From the NCBI RefSeq assembly GCF_015500095.1, contig NZ_CP062983.1, positions 930,001 to 994,000 of the forward strand: a stretch of 64,000 nt of DNA, read 5' to 3'. Below the pieces are notes generated by a model. That model was not told where the DNA came from and did not search any database. It saw nothing but the letters and a program-made list of their open reading frames with translations. This document shows, one piece after another, positions 27,835-36,869 of this stretch. The translations under genes were made by a program, and so were the position numbers. Position 1 is the stretch's first letter. Every line of letters begins with the position of its first letter. This stretch comes from Phototrophicus methaneseepsis. Its GTDB lineage: Bacteria; Chloroflexota; Anaerolineae; Aggregatilineales; Phototrophicaceae.

Positions 27835-28902
27835 TCATAGCTGCAAATCTACGGATTTCTCGTAGAAATCCCCGTATTGTTGGGCAGCTTGTTCGATGTC
27901 TTTGAGGTCCTCTTTAGAGAATGCCTCAAACGGTGACAAGGTGATTTTGATGGTATCTTTTTTCATCTGGCGCTTCCAGGTACCAACGACCTCTCCATCA
28001 ATGACAATCGTCGGGAAAAACATGCCATTCATGCCAGGGACGATCAACGTCTCATAGGCGGGGTCAATGACAGCGCTGCGATCTTTGTAGCCCAATATAT
28101 ATTCATCGAAGCCCGGTAGCATCACCACACGGGGGACGTCTGCTGGTTCCGGTACATCGGGCCGCCAGTAGATGCTGCTATCAATCTCCTCGGATACCAT
28201 AGCTGGCTCTATAGCTGCGAGTCCGGCCCTGCAATCGGTCAGGGTCAGCCCTGCCCAACGCGAGAAGTCTTTGATGGTGGCCGGGCCCCGGCTCTGGAAA
28301 AATCGTTTTGCCAGTTCTGCCAGGGCCTCTTCATGCGGCATTGACGATGCAGTGCCCAGTCCATCCACGTGGAAGAAGGTAGGATTGTTGCTCTCAGCGA
28401 TAGATTGGCACAGCAGGCCCTTAAGCGAGGCATGTTGTAGCAGGTGTATGCCGCGCTGCCCCATGGTAGAAATACCGTTTTCCTCTAGTAAGGTATAGAG
28501 TTCTTTGCGCGTCAGACGAATACCGTTTTGCAGCGTCTTCGCCAGGAGATCATCACTGTGTTGGAGCGTCTTTTCATCCAGCTCAAGCTGTTGATAGCGG
28601 CGTGCTGTCTGTGAGAGGATGCGGGGTGCGAGAAGCGAAACCATCCAACCCACGTCATCCGCCGCGACCATATGTAATGTGCCGCGCATGGCCCACGTGC
28701 GCACAATGGCATGGTCATCAATTCGCTTTTCGATCTGTGCATCTGTGCTGCCGGGTAACCGTACGCCAATGGACCACTTCGCCCCATAATAGTCCTGGCC
28801 TTGCAAAGCCCCCAACCATTTGACGACCTCGACTGGCTTTTTAAAGTCGCTATGAGATAAGCGCTGGTTATGCATCCGGTGCGCGATGATAGCTGGATTC
28901 AT
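27835..28902 (-). CDS. Winged-helix DNA-binding protein, AlkZ-like (HTH_42)
   Basis: The 355-residue protein matches the AlkZ/YcaQ family, DNA glycosylases that unhook crosslinks or alkylated bases. It has an N-terminal winged-helix part with WLGALQGQDYYGAKWSIGVR (near residue 30), where the QxQ motif (QGQ) is the family's catalytic signature, then VRTWAMRGTLHMV, further winged helices (about 140-240), and a C-terminal beta part with LPGFDEYILGYKDR. AGGAG stands 10 nt before ATG 28902. It stands alone downstream of a promoter region at 28,920-29,000. Confidence 0.85.
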   Translation of the reverse strand: MNPAIIAHRMHNQRLSHSDFKKPVEVVKWLGALQGQDYYGAKWSIGVRLPGSTDAQIEKRIDDHAIVRTWAMRGTLHMVAADDVGWMVSLLAPRILSQTARRYQQLELDEKTLQHSDDLLAKTLQNGIRLTRKELYTLLEENGISTMGQRGIHLLQHASLKGLLCQSIAESNNPTFFHVDGLGTASSMPHEEALAELAKRFFQSRGPATIKDFSRWAGLTLTDCRAGLAAIEPAMVSEEIDSSIYWRPDVPEPADVPRVVMLPGFDEYILGYKDRSAVIDPAYETLIVPGMNGMFFPTIVIDGEVVGTWKRQMKKDTIKITLSPFEAFSKEDLKDIEQAAQQYGDFYEKSVDLQL

Positions 28903-29227
28903 ACGCGAAGCACTCCTGAAAAACAGACAATGAATAGAATGATTGTTCTATTATACCGCAGGCTGTTTTTCTGATTGTCTGATGGTTGTAGCAAAACAGT
29001 CTGGCTTACAATATAGGCATCGTGCAGGCAACCTGCACAGTCAATTTTAAGAGGCATCTCCGTTGGCGTGTGCCTTTGCCAGTTGTTAGCTTATTTTTGA
29101 GACTCACCCTGCCGAAATTTAACATGTATCGCGTATACTTTCGCGCTTGTGTTGATACAGTCAACAGATTCTAACGACATTCTTCAACAGTTCACTTTGA
29201 TCGAAAGATCAGATAAGAAAGATCAGG
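28903..29227. other. Divergent intergenic region with a small perfect palindrome
   Basis: This 325-bp gap lies between divergent genes and must hold two promoters. The one clear structure is GTGCAGG-CAA-CCTGCAC (29022-29038), a 7-bp inverted repeat that could bind a regulator dimer or form an RNA hairpin. I see nothing else. Confidence 0.5.
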
Positions 29228-30106
29228 ATGAATCGAACTCGCGTCTTGCAAACCGTGTGGATTTATGTGCAGTTGATCGTTGGTGCGATCCTGGGCGCAA
29301 TCTCCGTTGTGGTCTTCCTCGTTCCGGCAGATGTCGCACCACAGGGCGTCTCTGGCATCGCGGCCATGATTCATGAGGTATTTGGCTTCCCGCCTGTGGG
29401 TATTGCCATCTTGCTGCTGAATATTCCGATTCAGTATCTAGGTTATAAGATGCTGCCGGGTGGCTGGCGCGTCGTCGCACAATCTTTGTTCGTCGTTGTG
29501 CTGTACAGTGTGGCGATTGATGTGCTGACGCCGATGGTCCCACCAGGGGGTTTTTCCAATGATCGCCTGCTGAACACGCTTTTCGGTGGTCTTCTGGGTG
29601 GGATTTCTGGCGGCATTATTTACCGTACCGGGGCGAACTTCGGCGGTACATCGACCATTGCTATGATTTTGCGCTACCGTACAGGGGTGCCGATGAGCAG
29701 CATCTTCCTCTATACCGATACGGCGATTGTGGTGCTCGCGGGGTTCGTCTATGGGATTGAAGGCGCGCTTTATGCCATGGTGGTTGTCTTCGTGGGCGGG
29801 ATGGCTTCCGATTATGTGATGGAAGGGCCGAGCGTGATCCGCACCGCTTTTATCATCACCAACCGACCGCAAGAGGTGGCACAAGCGGTGATTGAGGGCT
29901 TACACCGGGGTGTAACGCGTTGGGATGCGACGGGCATGTATACGGGCAATGAGCGCAGTATGCTTTATGTGACGGTTTCGCGTTCGCAGGTTGCTGAGTT
30001 AAAGAACATCGTCTCTGGAGTGGATGAGCATGCTTTTATCGTCATCGGTCAGGGGCATGCTGCCTATGGTGAAGGCTTTAAAGCCTTGAAGCGGGCTATG
30101 CCATAG
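29228..30106 (+). CDS. YitT family membrane protein (DUF161 + DUF2179)
   Basis: The 292-residue protein has five to six membrane helices (about 10-215) with the family segments DVAPQGVSGIAAMI, FGGLLGGISGGIIYRTGANFGG and a cytoplasmic C-terminal DUF2179 domain (about 225-285) with IIEGLHRG-type and MLYVTVSRSQVAELKNIV sequences. The family is widespread; its transport substrate is not established. It is a single gene followed by a terminator. Confidence 0.9.
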   Translation: MNRTRVLQTVWIYVQLIVGAILGAISVVVFLVPADVAPQGVSGIAAMIHEVFGFPPVGIAILLLNIPIQYLGYKMLPGGWRVVAQSLFVVVLYSVAIDVLTPMVPPGGFSNDRLLNTLFGGLLGGISGGIIYRTGANFGGTSTIAMILRYRTGVPMSSIFLYTDTAIVVLAGFVYGIEGALYAMVVVFVGGMASDYVMEGPSVIRTAFIITNRPQEVAQAVIEGLHRGVTRWDATGMYTGNERSMLYVTVSRSQVAELKNIVSGVDEHAFIVIGQGHAAYGEGFKALKRAMP

Positions 30107-30137
30107 CGAGCGATGCCATCGGGCCTTTAGCCAAATT

Positions 30138-30168
30138 AAAAAGGGCGCAGCCATGCTGCGCCCTTTTT
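30138..30168. terminator. Bidirectional terminator between yitT-like and sppA
   Basis: A perfect 13-bp stem (AAAAAGGGCGCAG / CTGCGCCCTTTTT, 5-nt loop) separates the convergent genes. Confidence 0.93.
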
Positions 30169-30177
30169 GCTTTCGGG

Positions 30178-31887
30178 TTACCCGTTGATTTTGATGTCGA
30201 ACGGCATGAGCATCAGCGTACGCCCGCCAAACAGGTTGTTGAGCCCACCACGCCAATAATTGAGCGCGGCTGCCGGGTTCGCCTGTTCTGCCAGTTGGGC
30301 TGGCATCGGCTTGGTCTTACGACTGACGAGCATTGCCGGCGCTTCGTCGCTCAGTTTGGCGAGTTCGCGCGCTTTCTCGATGGCTTCGTACAGGCCGCCG
30401 AGTTCATCGACAAGGCCATTTTCTTTAGCCTGCTGCCCGGTCCAGACGCGGCCCCCACCAATAGCGTCGATTGATGCAGTCTTCATCTTCCGAGCATCGG
30501 CCACGCGGCCCAGGAATTGCTCATAAATGCGTTCCACACTGTTGCGCATCTTCTCGCGCTGTTCTTCTGTGAAGGGGGTCGAACTCGCCATAATATCGGC
30601 ATTGTCACCGCGTTTATAAATCTCTTCGTTGAAGCGCAGCTTCTTCAGGGTGCCTGATGTGATGAATTTGGCGAAGATGACGCCAATGGAGCCTGTAATC
30701 GTGCCCGGTTGGGCGATGATGTAATCTGCAGGCGTGGCGATGTAATAACCGCCGGAGGCCGCGACGTTGTGCATGTAAACTACCACCGGGCGATCTTTTG
30801 CGAGTTCGTCCAATGCGGAAGAAATCGCCTCTGAAGCCGTCGCCGAGCCGCCTGGGCTATCAATGGCGATGACGACAGCCGCCGCACGATCATCTTTCAT
30901 CAGGTTGCGAATTTGCTGGACGGTCGTCACATCACCGATACGTGGGCCGCCGACGAGTGGTAAGGGGACATCTACGGGCGGGTCGAGGCTTTCGCCATCA
31001 ACGATGGTGCCTTGTAGATGCAGCACTGCCACATACTTACCAGCAACGTTCAGCCACTTGGTCAGCAACATCCCATCCGCTTTATCCCACAGCACAATTT
31101 CCTTAACGCCTAAGTGTGCTTGCAGGCCTTCTTCGTTGCTGATACCGTCGATGTAGCCGTTTTCAAGCGCCATCAGGTCGATATAGGGTGCGTTATCAAT
31201 CATCTCATGGACGGCGGCTTCGCTGATGCCGCGACCTTCTGCAATACCGGCAACCACCTGCGAATAGGAGGAATCCAGCAGCCAGTTGGTCATCGCGCGG
31301 GATTCTTCACTGGGTTCTGTGCGGCTGAACTGATCTGCGGCGCTCTTGTAGGGTGTGATAGCAACCACATCGACTTCCATACCGATGCTATCCAGCGCAT
31401 TCTTCAGGAAGACCTGCTGCTGCACCAGGCCCAGGGTAGAGACATCGCCACCCGGCTGCAGGAGGATTTCATCCGCGGCACTGGCTACATAATACGTCCG
31501 CAGGTCATAACTTTTGGCATAGCAGATGACGCGTTTGCCGCGTTCCCGCAGGCGTTTGATGCTATCGCGCAGCATTTGCAGCTCCGCCAGCGCGCCGGGT
31601 GCACCCTGTAAATACAACAGCACACCCTTGGGGCGTTTATCGAGGGCGATGCGCTCAAAAGCTTTTTCCAGCTCCATCAGGCTAATCGGCGCTTTCCCCT
31701 GGATGCGTTCCAGAATGGGATTGCGATTGATCGGCATCGTCGGCATTTCTGGCGGTAAGTTGAATTGAATGTAATCTATGGGAGCAGTATTCTGGCTGCG
31801 CTGCCAGTTGATGAGGCTGTGTATGCCCCACTGCACCATGCGGCCCACTTCTTCCATGGGATCATTGGCTTGGTTCTCTTTGCTCAT
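30178..31887 (-). CDS. sppA: Signal peptide peptidase SppA, 67K type
   Basis: SppA degrades cleaved signal peptides with a Ser-Lys dyad. The 569-residue protein has two related crotonase-like domains, as in the long form. The general base is in TPYKSAADQF (Lys181) and the nucleophile in NVAASGGYY (Ser378), with AIDSPGGSATAS before it. The long form is usually tied to the membrane by an N-terminal helix. Here residues 1-50 contain no hydrophobic segment, so the enzyme may be soluble or peripherally bound. It is the single gene of its transcription unit. Confidence 0.93.
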   Translation of the reverse strand: MSKENQANDPMEEVGRMVQWGIHSLINWQRSQNTAPIDYIQFNLPPEMPTMPINRNPILERIQGKAPISLMELEKAFERIALDKRPKGVLLYLQGAPGALAELQMLRDSIKRLRERGKRVICYAKSYDLRTYYVASAADEILLQPGGDVSTLGLVQQQVFLKNALDSIGMEVDVVAITPYKSAADQFSRTEPSEESRAMTNWLLDSSYSQVVAGIAEGRGISEAAVHEMIDNAPYIDLMALENGYIDGISNEEGLQAHLGVKEIVLWDKADGMLLTKWLNVAGKYVAVLHLQGTIVDGESLDPPVDVPLPLVGGPRIGDVTTVQQIRNLMKDDRAAAVVIAIDSPGGSATASEAISSALDELAKDRPVVVYMHNVAASGGYYIATPADYIIAQPGTITGSIGVIFAKFITSGTLKKLRFNEEIYKRGDNADIMASSTPFTEEQREKMRNSVERIYEQFLGRVADARKMKTASIDAIGGGRVWTGQQAKENGLVDELGGLYEAIEKARELAKLSDEAPAMLVSRKTKPMPAQLAEQANPAAALNYWRGGLNNLFGGRTLMLMPFDIKING

Positions 31888-32097
31888 TAGGCTGGCCTTT
31901 TGCAGCTAGTTGATATATGACGTTAAATTCAATTTACTTGTATAGTCATCTATATCGTTACACGATACGACTATAGTCATTTATACGACCCGTATAACGG
32001 ATATGTTGCACCTTCTCGTAGACGACCCCATCGCTAGAGAGTCGTCACAATTGTTTATAGGGTATACCACAGCATGTAAAAATTGAGTAGGAAAGCG
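31888..32097. promoter_or_regulatory. Divergent regulatory region with several inverted repeats
   Basis: Between sppA and the kinase gene are TATAGTCAT twice (31941-31949, 31972-31980), TATCG-TTACA-CGATA (31953-31967) and TTATACG-ACC-CGTATAA (31981-31997). These symmetrical elements look like operators for a dimeric regulator. No regulator gene is adjacent. Confidence 0.45.
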
Positions 32098-33021
32098 ATG
32101 AGCATCCGCCCTCAGCTAGAAGAAACAGCCCTGCATCGGCTGTTAAAACGGCATTTTGTGATGGTAACGCGCTTGCAGCCGCTCAGCCTGGGGCAAACGG
32201 CGCAGGTTTATCGCCTTGATGCAGATGGGCGTGGTTATATTTTGCGCATCAGCACCGCCAGCATTGTCGATCGCTTTCGTAAGGAGCGCTTTGTTGGGGA
32301 GCGGTTTGGTGCTGCGATGCTGCCCGTACCCGCGATCATCCACATTGGCGAGTATGAAGGCTTTGAATATGCCATCTCAATAGAGGCGGCAGGCCACGCT
32401 CTGGAGATTATCCCGCGCGAAGCCGTGCACCCGTTTATCCCGGCTATCATGGCGATCAGCGATGCCATGTGCCGCGCAGATGTGGCTCATACCCAGGGGT
32501 ATGGCTGGTTCGACCCGGAAGGCAACGGCTCATCTGACCATTGGGCAGACCATTTCTTGCATCTCACCCATGAAGACCCGCCCGATAGCTTTTACGGTTC
32601 TTGGCACAGCCTCTTCCAGACGACGTTTTTGGAGGAAGATGTCTTCCAGCGGTTTTTGGCGGTGATGATGGCATTGCTAGAGTATTGCCCGGATGAGCGT
32701 TACCTGGTACATGGCAACTTCAGCCTTCCGAACTTGATCGGCCAGCAGGGACACATCACGGGTGTTGTTGATTGGGCGGATGCACGCTTTGGGGATTTTC
32801 TCTATGATGTGGCATCGCTCGCGCTGTGGTACCCGATGTTGAGCTTCCCGGAGCATTTCAGGGCACATTATCAGCACCTGGGCCTGACTGTATCGCATTT
32901 TGAGCAGCGGCTGTTATGCTACCAACTCTACATCGGGCTGGACGCACTGCGTTTTTTTGCCAAGATCGGGGACGAAAAGATGTATCGTTGGGTCAAGGCA
33001 CGTATGGACAGCCTCCTCTGA
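32098..33021 (+). CDS. APH-type phosphotransferase family protein
   Basis: The 307-residue protein has the aminoglycoside/choline kinase-like fold: an N-lobe with LSLGQTAQVYRLDADG and ILRIST, then the catalytic loop LVHGNFSLPNLI (near 205) and DWADARFGD (near 226), the metal-binding Asp site. The layout recalls hygromycin B kinases. In active family members the loop reads HGDxxxxN; here the catalytic Asp is Asn. I chose ATG 32098 because AGGAAAG precedes it; a TTG at 32083 is also in frame. The substrate is unknown and resistance cannot be inferred. Confidence 0.83.
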   Translation: MSIRPQLEETALHRLLKRHFVMVTRLQPLSLGQTAQVYRLDADGRGYILRISTASIVDRFRKERFVGERFGAAMLPVPAIIHIGEYEGFEYAISIEAAGHALEIIPREAVHPFIPAIMAISDAMCRADVAHTQGYGWFDPEGNGSSDHWADHFLHLTHEDPPDSFYGSWHSLFQTTFLEEDVFQRFLAVMMALLEYCPDERYLVHGNFSLPNLIGQQGHITGVVDWADARFGDFLYDVASLALWYPMLSFPEHFRAHYQHLGLTVSHFEQRLLCYQLYIGLDALRFFAKIGDEKMYRWVKARMDSLL

Positions 33022-33134
33022 ATGGTCAGTGAAGGGCTAGGGGTGCCTTATAGCAATGTGCTTCGTAAGTTAGCCTACCATCGCACGCCCTCGTCACGTA
33101 CACTCTATGTAATATGTGACCAAGAGACAATCTT

Positions 33135-34343
33135 ATGATGACGGAAGCCCTGCACTTTATCACTGCGACCACCCAGGAAGAAACAACCGAGACGGCGATT
33201 CAGGCGCTGAAAGATCAAGTGGCGGCCCATCGCTCCGCTAACGACGAAGCCTTTGACCTGGTGATGTTATACATGACCACGCATTATCTGCCCGATGCCC
33301 AGACGATTTTTAGCACCTTGTATAACGAGATTGGCCCCGTGCAGGCGGCGGTCTTCATGGGTTGTGTGGCGGAAGGGGTGATCGGCCCCCAGACGGAATA
33401 CGAAAGTGAACCCGCGATCACGCTCATTGCGGGGCACCTAAACGGCGTCAGCCTGACGCCCTTCGCACTGGGCAATGAAGAGATGAGCCAATATTTGCAG
33501 GACCCGCCTGCACTGCAAGAGCAGTTGGCCTTACCGCCGCACTCTAAGCTGACGCTCGTCCTGGGCGATCCATTTAGCACGCCGATTGAGGGCGTCCTGA
33601 ATGCGTTTAATGTGCTTTACCCCGGTGTGCCGCTGGTCGGTGGGATGGCGAGTGCCGCGCTGAATGCAGGTGGCAATGTGTTGTTCCTGAATGGCTTACT
33701 CTTTAACGAGGGGGCTGTGGGGGTCATCCTTAATGGCGATATCACCGCGGATGTCATCGTCTCGCAGGGGTGCCGCCCGGTAGGCGAGCCATTTACCATC
33801 ACAGAGGCCGAAGGCAACCTCATCACCAGCATTGAAAATCAGCCCCCGCCGATTTTCATCCAGCAGATGTATGAATCCTTTACGGAACAAGAAAAGGCGC
33901 TCCTGCAAAATGGGCTCTTCCTGGGGCGGGCTGTACGACCTGTTTCCCAGGGATTGGGTCGTGGGGATTTCCTCATCCGGGGTGTGCTGGGGATTGATCG
34001 ACAAACCCATGGCATGATCGTCGGGGATGTGCTCAAACCAGGTGAGACAGTGCAGTTCCATTTGCGCGATGCTGTGACAGCAGGTGATGACCTGGAAATG
34101 CTCTTAATTCCGCAGAGCTTTAGCGAGACGCCCGCCGCTGTCTTCCTCTTTACCTGTAACAGCCGGGGTACGCGCCTCTATGAACAGCCCAATGGGGATG
34201 TGTCGCGCATTCACGATGCCGTAGGTGATGCACCCATTGCTGGGTTCTTCGCCAGTGGGGAGCTTGGCCCTATCGGTGATACCAACTTCTACCATGGGCA
34301 CACAGCTAGTATGGTTATGCTGCGTTCTATCACCCCCGCATAA
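33135..34343 (+). CDS. FIST N/FIST C domain protein
   Basis: The 402-residue soluble protein has a FIST N-terminal domain (about 30-220, with AAVFMGCVAEGVIG and PLVGGMASAALNAGG) and a FIST C-terminal domain (about 230-385, with FLIRGVLGIDRQTHGMIVGD, LFTCNSRGTRLY and PIAGFFASGELGPIG). FIST domains are thought to sense small ligands such as amino acids in signalling proteins. No output domain is attached and no kinase is next to it. It is a single gene. Confidence 0.92.
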   Translation: MMTEALHFITATTQEETTETAIQALKDQVAAHRSANDEAFDLVMLYMTTHYLPDAQTIFSTLYNEIGPVQAAVFMGCVAEGVIGPQTEYESEPAITLIAGHLNGVSLTPFALGNEEMSQYLQDPPALQEQLALPPHSKLTLVLGDPFSTPIEGVLNAFNVLYPGVPLVGGMASAALNAGGNVLFLNGLLFNEGAVGVILNGDITADVIVSQGCRPVGEPFTITEAEGNLITSIENQPPPIFIQQMYESFTEQEKALLQNGLFLGRAVRPVSQGLGRGDFLIRGVLGIDRQTHGMIVGDVLKPGETVQFHLRDAVTAGDDLEMLLIPQSFSETPAAVFLFTCNSRGTRLYEQPNGDVSRIHDAVGDAPIAGFFASGELGPIGDTNFYHGHTASMVMLRSITPA

Positions 34344-34410
34344 GCTGCTGATATAAGCATGAGGGAGCCTTCGCTCAGACGAGAGGCCCCTCATGATGGG
34401 TTGCGCTGTT

Positions 34411-35445
34411 TTAGCTGGTCACTTGCATCTCATGCACGAGGTGCTTACTCGGTTCCATCAGTTCATGATTCACATTTGGCAGCACTTCTTTCGCATAGAA
34501 ATCAATGACGCTTTCCTGGTCTTCCTGGCCGGAATGGATGAAGATGTGCGTCACGCCAGCTTCTGCTTGTTTTTCGATGCTCTCGATATGTGTCTGCGGG
34601 TCTGAGCCAATAACCCACTGCTTTTTGACTTCATCAAGCGCGATATTTTTCTTTGCATCTTCGAGGATGGCACGCGGGTCCGGGTTTTCTACGTATTTAT
34701 CCCACGAATGCACGATAAAGCGCCAGAGTTTAGCGGCGTGATCCGCTTCTTTAGCATCGCCCACAAAGACGAAGCTCTCCGAACAAATCGGCATTTGCTC
34801 CGGGCGTTTGGCTGCTGCACGTGCCCCTGTAGAGAAGGCATCGCGCAGTTTATCCGTAGAGGCGGCTTCGGCGTCGGTGATGAGGCCATCGCCGTGCATC
34901 CCTGCTAATTCCATGCTGCTTTCGCCACCTGCGGCTACGAAGATCGGGATGCCTTGTTCAGGGATGTCATAGAGGCGGACGTCTTTCGTCTCGTAATAGT
35001 CGCCATTGTAGTTCGTCCAGTTGCCTGTCCATAACTGGCGAATGAGCGTAATAGCTTCTTTAAGGCGCTCGGAGCGTTCGTCATAGTCGCCCCAGGTGTT
35101 GGTAACAGCTTCTTCGTTGATGGCTTCGCCGGAGCCAACGCCCAGGAAGACGCGCCCAGGATACAGTACGCCTAATGAAGCGAAGGCCTGCGCCACAATA
35201 GCAGGGTGATAACGATAAGTCGGGCAGGTTACGCCGGTACCCATGGGAATGCGCTTCAGACGTTGGCCGAGTGCGGCTAAGGTCACCCATGCCTGCCCAC
35301 TATGGCCCTGATTATGCATCCAGGGGTGGAAGTGGTCGCTCGTCCAGACCATATCGAAACCGGCTTCTTCTGCCTGTACGCCCAGGTCCAGTAAACGAGG
35401 TGCCGGGAATTGTTCATGTGAAAGTACGAAACCAACGGAAACCAT
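34411..35445 (-). CDS. F420-dependent LLM-class oxidoreductase, G6PDH family
   Basis: The 344-residue protein is a TIM-barrel flavin/F420 enzyme of the luciferase-like class. The start VGFVLSHEQFPAPRLLDLG, the segment VWTSDHFHPW, the cofactor loop FLGVGSGEAINE and the C-terminal GVTHIFIHSG match the TIGR03557-type 'F420 G6PDH-like' family. Such enzymes reduce or oxidise diverse substrates with F420; the G6PDH label is by homology only. AAGGAG lies 6 nt before ATG 35445. Confidence 0.9.
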   Translation of the reverse strand: MVSVGFVLSHEQFPAPRLLDLGVQAEEAGFDMVWTSDHFHPWMHNQGHSGQAWVTLAALGQRLKRIPMGTGVTCPTYRYHPAIVAQAFASLGVLYPGRVFLGVGSGEAINEEAVTNTWGDYDERSERLKEAITLIRQLWTGNWTNYNGDYYETKDVRLYDIPEQGIPIFVAAGGESSMELAGMHGDGLITDAEAASTDKLRDAFSTGARAAAKRPEQMPICSESFVFVGDAKEADHAAKLWRFIVHSWDKYVENPDPRAILEDAKKNIALDEVKKQWVIGSDPQTHIESIEKQAEAGVTHIFIHSGQEDQESVIDFYAKEVLPNVNHELMEPSKHLVHEMQVTS

Positions 35446-35556
35446 GCTAGGCTCCTTGAACTGACAACGTTTGAACTATCTTCGTCAGTTACCTTTAGGG
35501 CAGCCTGAATGTCCGTATGAGAAACCAGTTGCCTGAATGAACAGGACATAAATCGC

Positions 35557-35763
35557 TTAAGCCTGGTTCTTGGGTTTCGATTGTTTTTCAGCGGTGGCTT
35601 GCTGGTAGTAACGCCAGCCTGCGAAGATGAACAGGCCGCTCATCAGGGTGAAGAGCGCGGCTCTCGTTTCATAGGTTAGCAAGAAAAGCCAACCATTTAA
35701 AACCAGTGACGCTGCGCCTAATACAATCAGTAAGATGCCGATTATTTGCTTGCCGCTCATCAA
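35557..35763 (-). CDS. Small two-helix membrane protein
   Basis: The 68-residue protein has two hydrophobic helices (about 7-29 and 33-50) and a charged tail rich in Lys/Gln. GAGGG stands before ATG 35763. The family is not recognised. Confidence 0.65.
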   Translation of the reverse strand: MMSGKQIIGILLIVLGAASLVLNGWLFLLTYETRAALFTLMSGLFIFAGWRYYQQATAEKQSKPKNQA

Positions 35764-35862
35764 TGCCCTCTCGAAAAAACATCTTTTTCGGTAAGGTTAT
35801 TATGACGGAAAAATGACCTTGAGGCTGCAAAAACTCGGTAAAAATCCGGGCTGTATGTAGAT

Positions 35863-35890
35863 AAAAAGCGAGCCAAACGGCTCGCTTTCT
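35863..35890 (-). terminator. Terminator after Wzz-like gene
   Basis: AAAGCGAGCC pairs with GGCTCGCTTT across AAAC, and T-rich sequence follows on the minus strand. It lies about 36 bp beyond the stop at 35926. Confidence 0.8.
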
Positions 35891-35925
35891 GTTCGAGGTT
35901 TTATCGTGTTTTCTGTGTAAATGAC

Positions 35926-36594
35926 TTATTCTGCCGGGACTGTCGCCAGGACGCGCAGATCTGTCATACGTTCGACATCTTCGCGGCGGCGGACCATATT
36001 GGCTTCCAAAAATTCCAGCAGGAAGACAATCACAGCACCCAACAAGAAGCCCCCGACGCCACCAATCGCGGTGTTGATCATCACATTGGGGCTTAACTTG
36101 CTTAACTGCGGGTTGTCCTGGAACTCAGCACGGATGCGGTCGGTGCGCTCTGCTTCTTGATTGAGCGCATTCTGCCATTGGATGAGCTGCTGCCCCCATT
36201 CATGGGAGATCGGGTTGATGAGTTCGGCAGCGGTCTGGTCATCTGGCGCTTCCATGTCCACATCAATGCGGATGGTCAGGTTGCCTTGCTGCGGCGTAAT
36301 CGTCGTGGCAGCGCGCAGTTCACCGGGCGTCATATCCAGCGCCAGCGCCTGGATGACATCAGCCGCAATCAGATCGCTGTTGAGATAAGCGACGCGGTTT
36401 TCCAGGTTAGAGCCAGCCGCTTGTGTCAGGCCCCAGTCACTGCGCGACGGGATCATCAACACAACCTGTGTGCTGCGATACACGGGTGTCATTTGCTGGC
36501 TGAGGACATAGGCGGCTGCGGCGGCAACCACGGCTAGCAGGATCATAATCCAGCCACGGCGCAATAAGATGTAACCATATTCGACCAGGTTCAT
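35926..36594 (-). CDS. Wzz/chain-length determinant-like membrane protein
   Basis: The 222-residue protein has the Wzz topology: a first membrane helix (about 15-34), an extracytoplasmic part (35-165) and a second helix (about 175-197), with a short tail. YGYILLRRGWIMILL, PVYRSTQVVLMIP and VYRS-type sequences resemble capsule/O-antigen chain-length regulators. There is no tyrosine-kinase domain. ATG 36594 has AGGAG 7 nt upstream. No polysaccharide cluster adjoins it, but YfhO and glycosyltransferase-like genes lie a few kb away. Confidence 0.82.
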   Translation of the reverse strand: MNLVEYGYILLRRGWIMILLAVVAAAAAYVLSQQMTPVYRSTQVVLMIPSRSDWGLTQAAGSNLENRVAYLNSDLIAADVIQALALDMTPGELRAATTITPQQGNLTIRIDVDMEAPDDQTAAELINPISHEWGQQLIQWQNALNQEAERTDRIRAEFQDNPQLSKLSPNVMINTAIGGVGGFLLGAVIVFLLEFLEANMVRRREDVERMTDLRVLATVPAE

Positions 36595-36671
36595 TGGTCG
36601 CTCCTTTGCTCGTCTGATGCTGGCGTATTGTAAAGCACCCTGGCAGGGGGTCAATACTGGCGATGAAAAAA

Positions 36672-36709
36672 GCAATCTGAAAAAGCAATCTGAAAAAGCA
36701 ATCTGAAAA
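36672..36709. repeat. Three 13-bp tandem repeats
   Basis: GCAATCTGAAAAA occurs three times in a row in the 275-bp gap before the MATE gene. No further structure is seen. Confidence 0.85.
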
Positions 36710-36869
36710 GCAAGCTGGCAAGCGGCATCGGATGGGCCTAGCGACCAACCAGAAGCATGCTAGGCTATAACGCTGACGTTAGTTGACTAGTCCGATTGAT
36801 AACGAACCGGATCGGTAACGACCCGGCGAGCACTGCTTGCGCTGAGCACAGCGCGACGATGGAGCCAAC

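Noticed and set aside
32098-33021. Antibiotic resistance gene
   Set aside because: The fold fits APH kinases, but the catalytic Asp is missing and substrate cannot be inferred.
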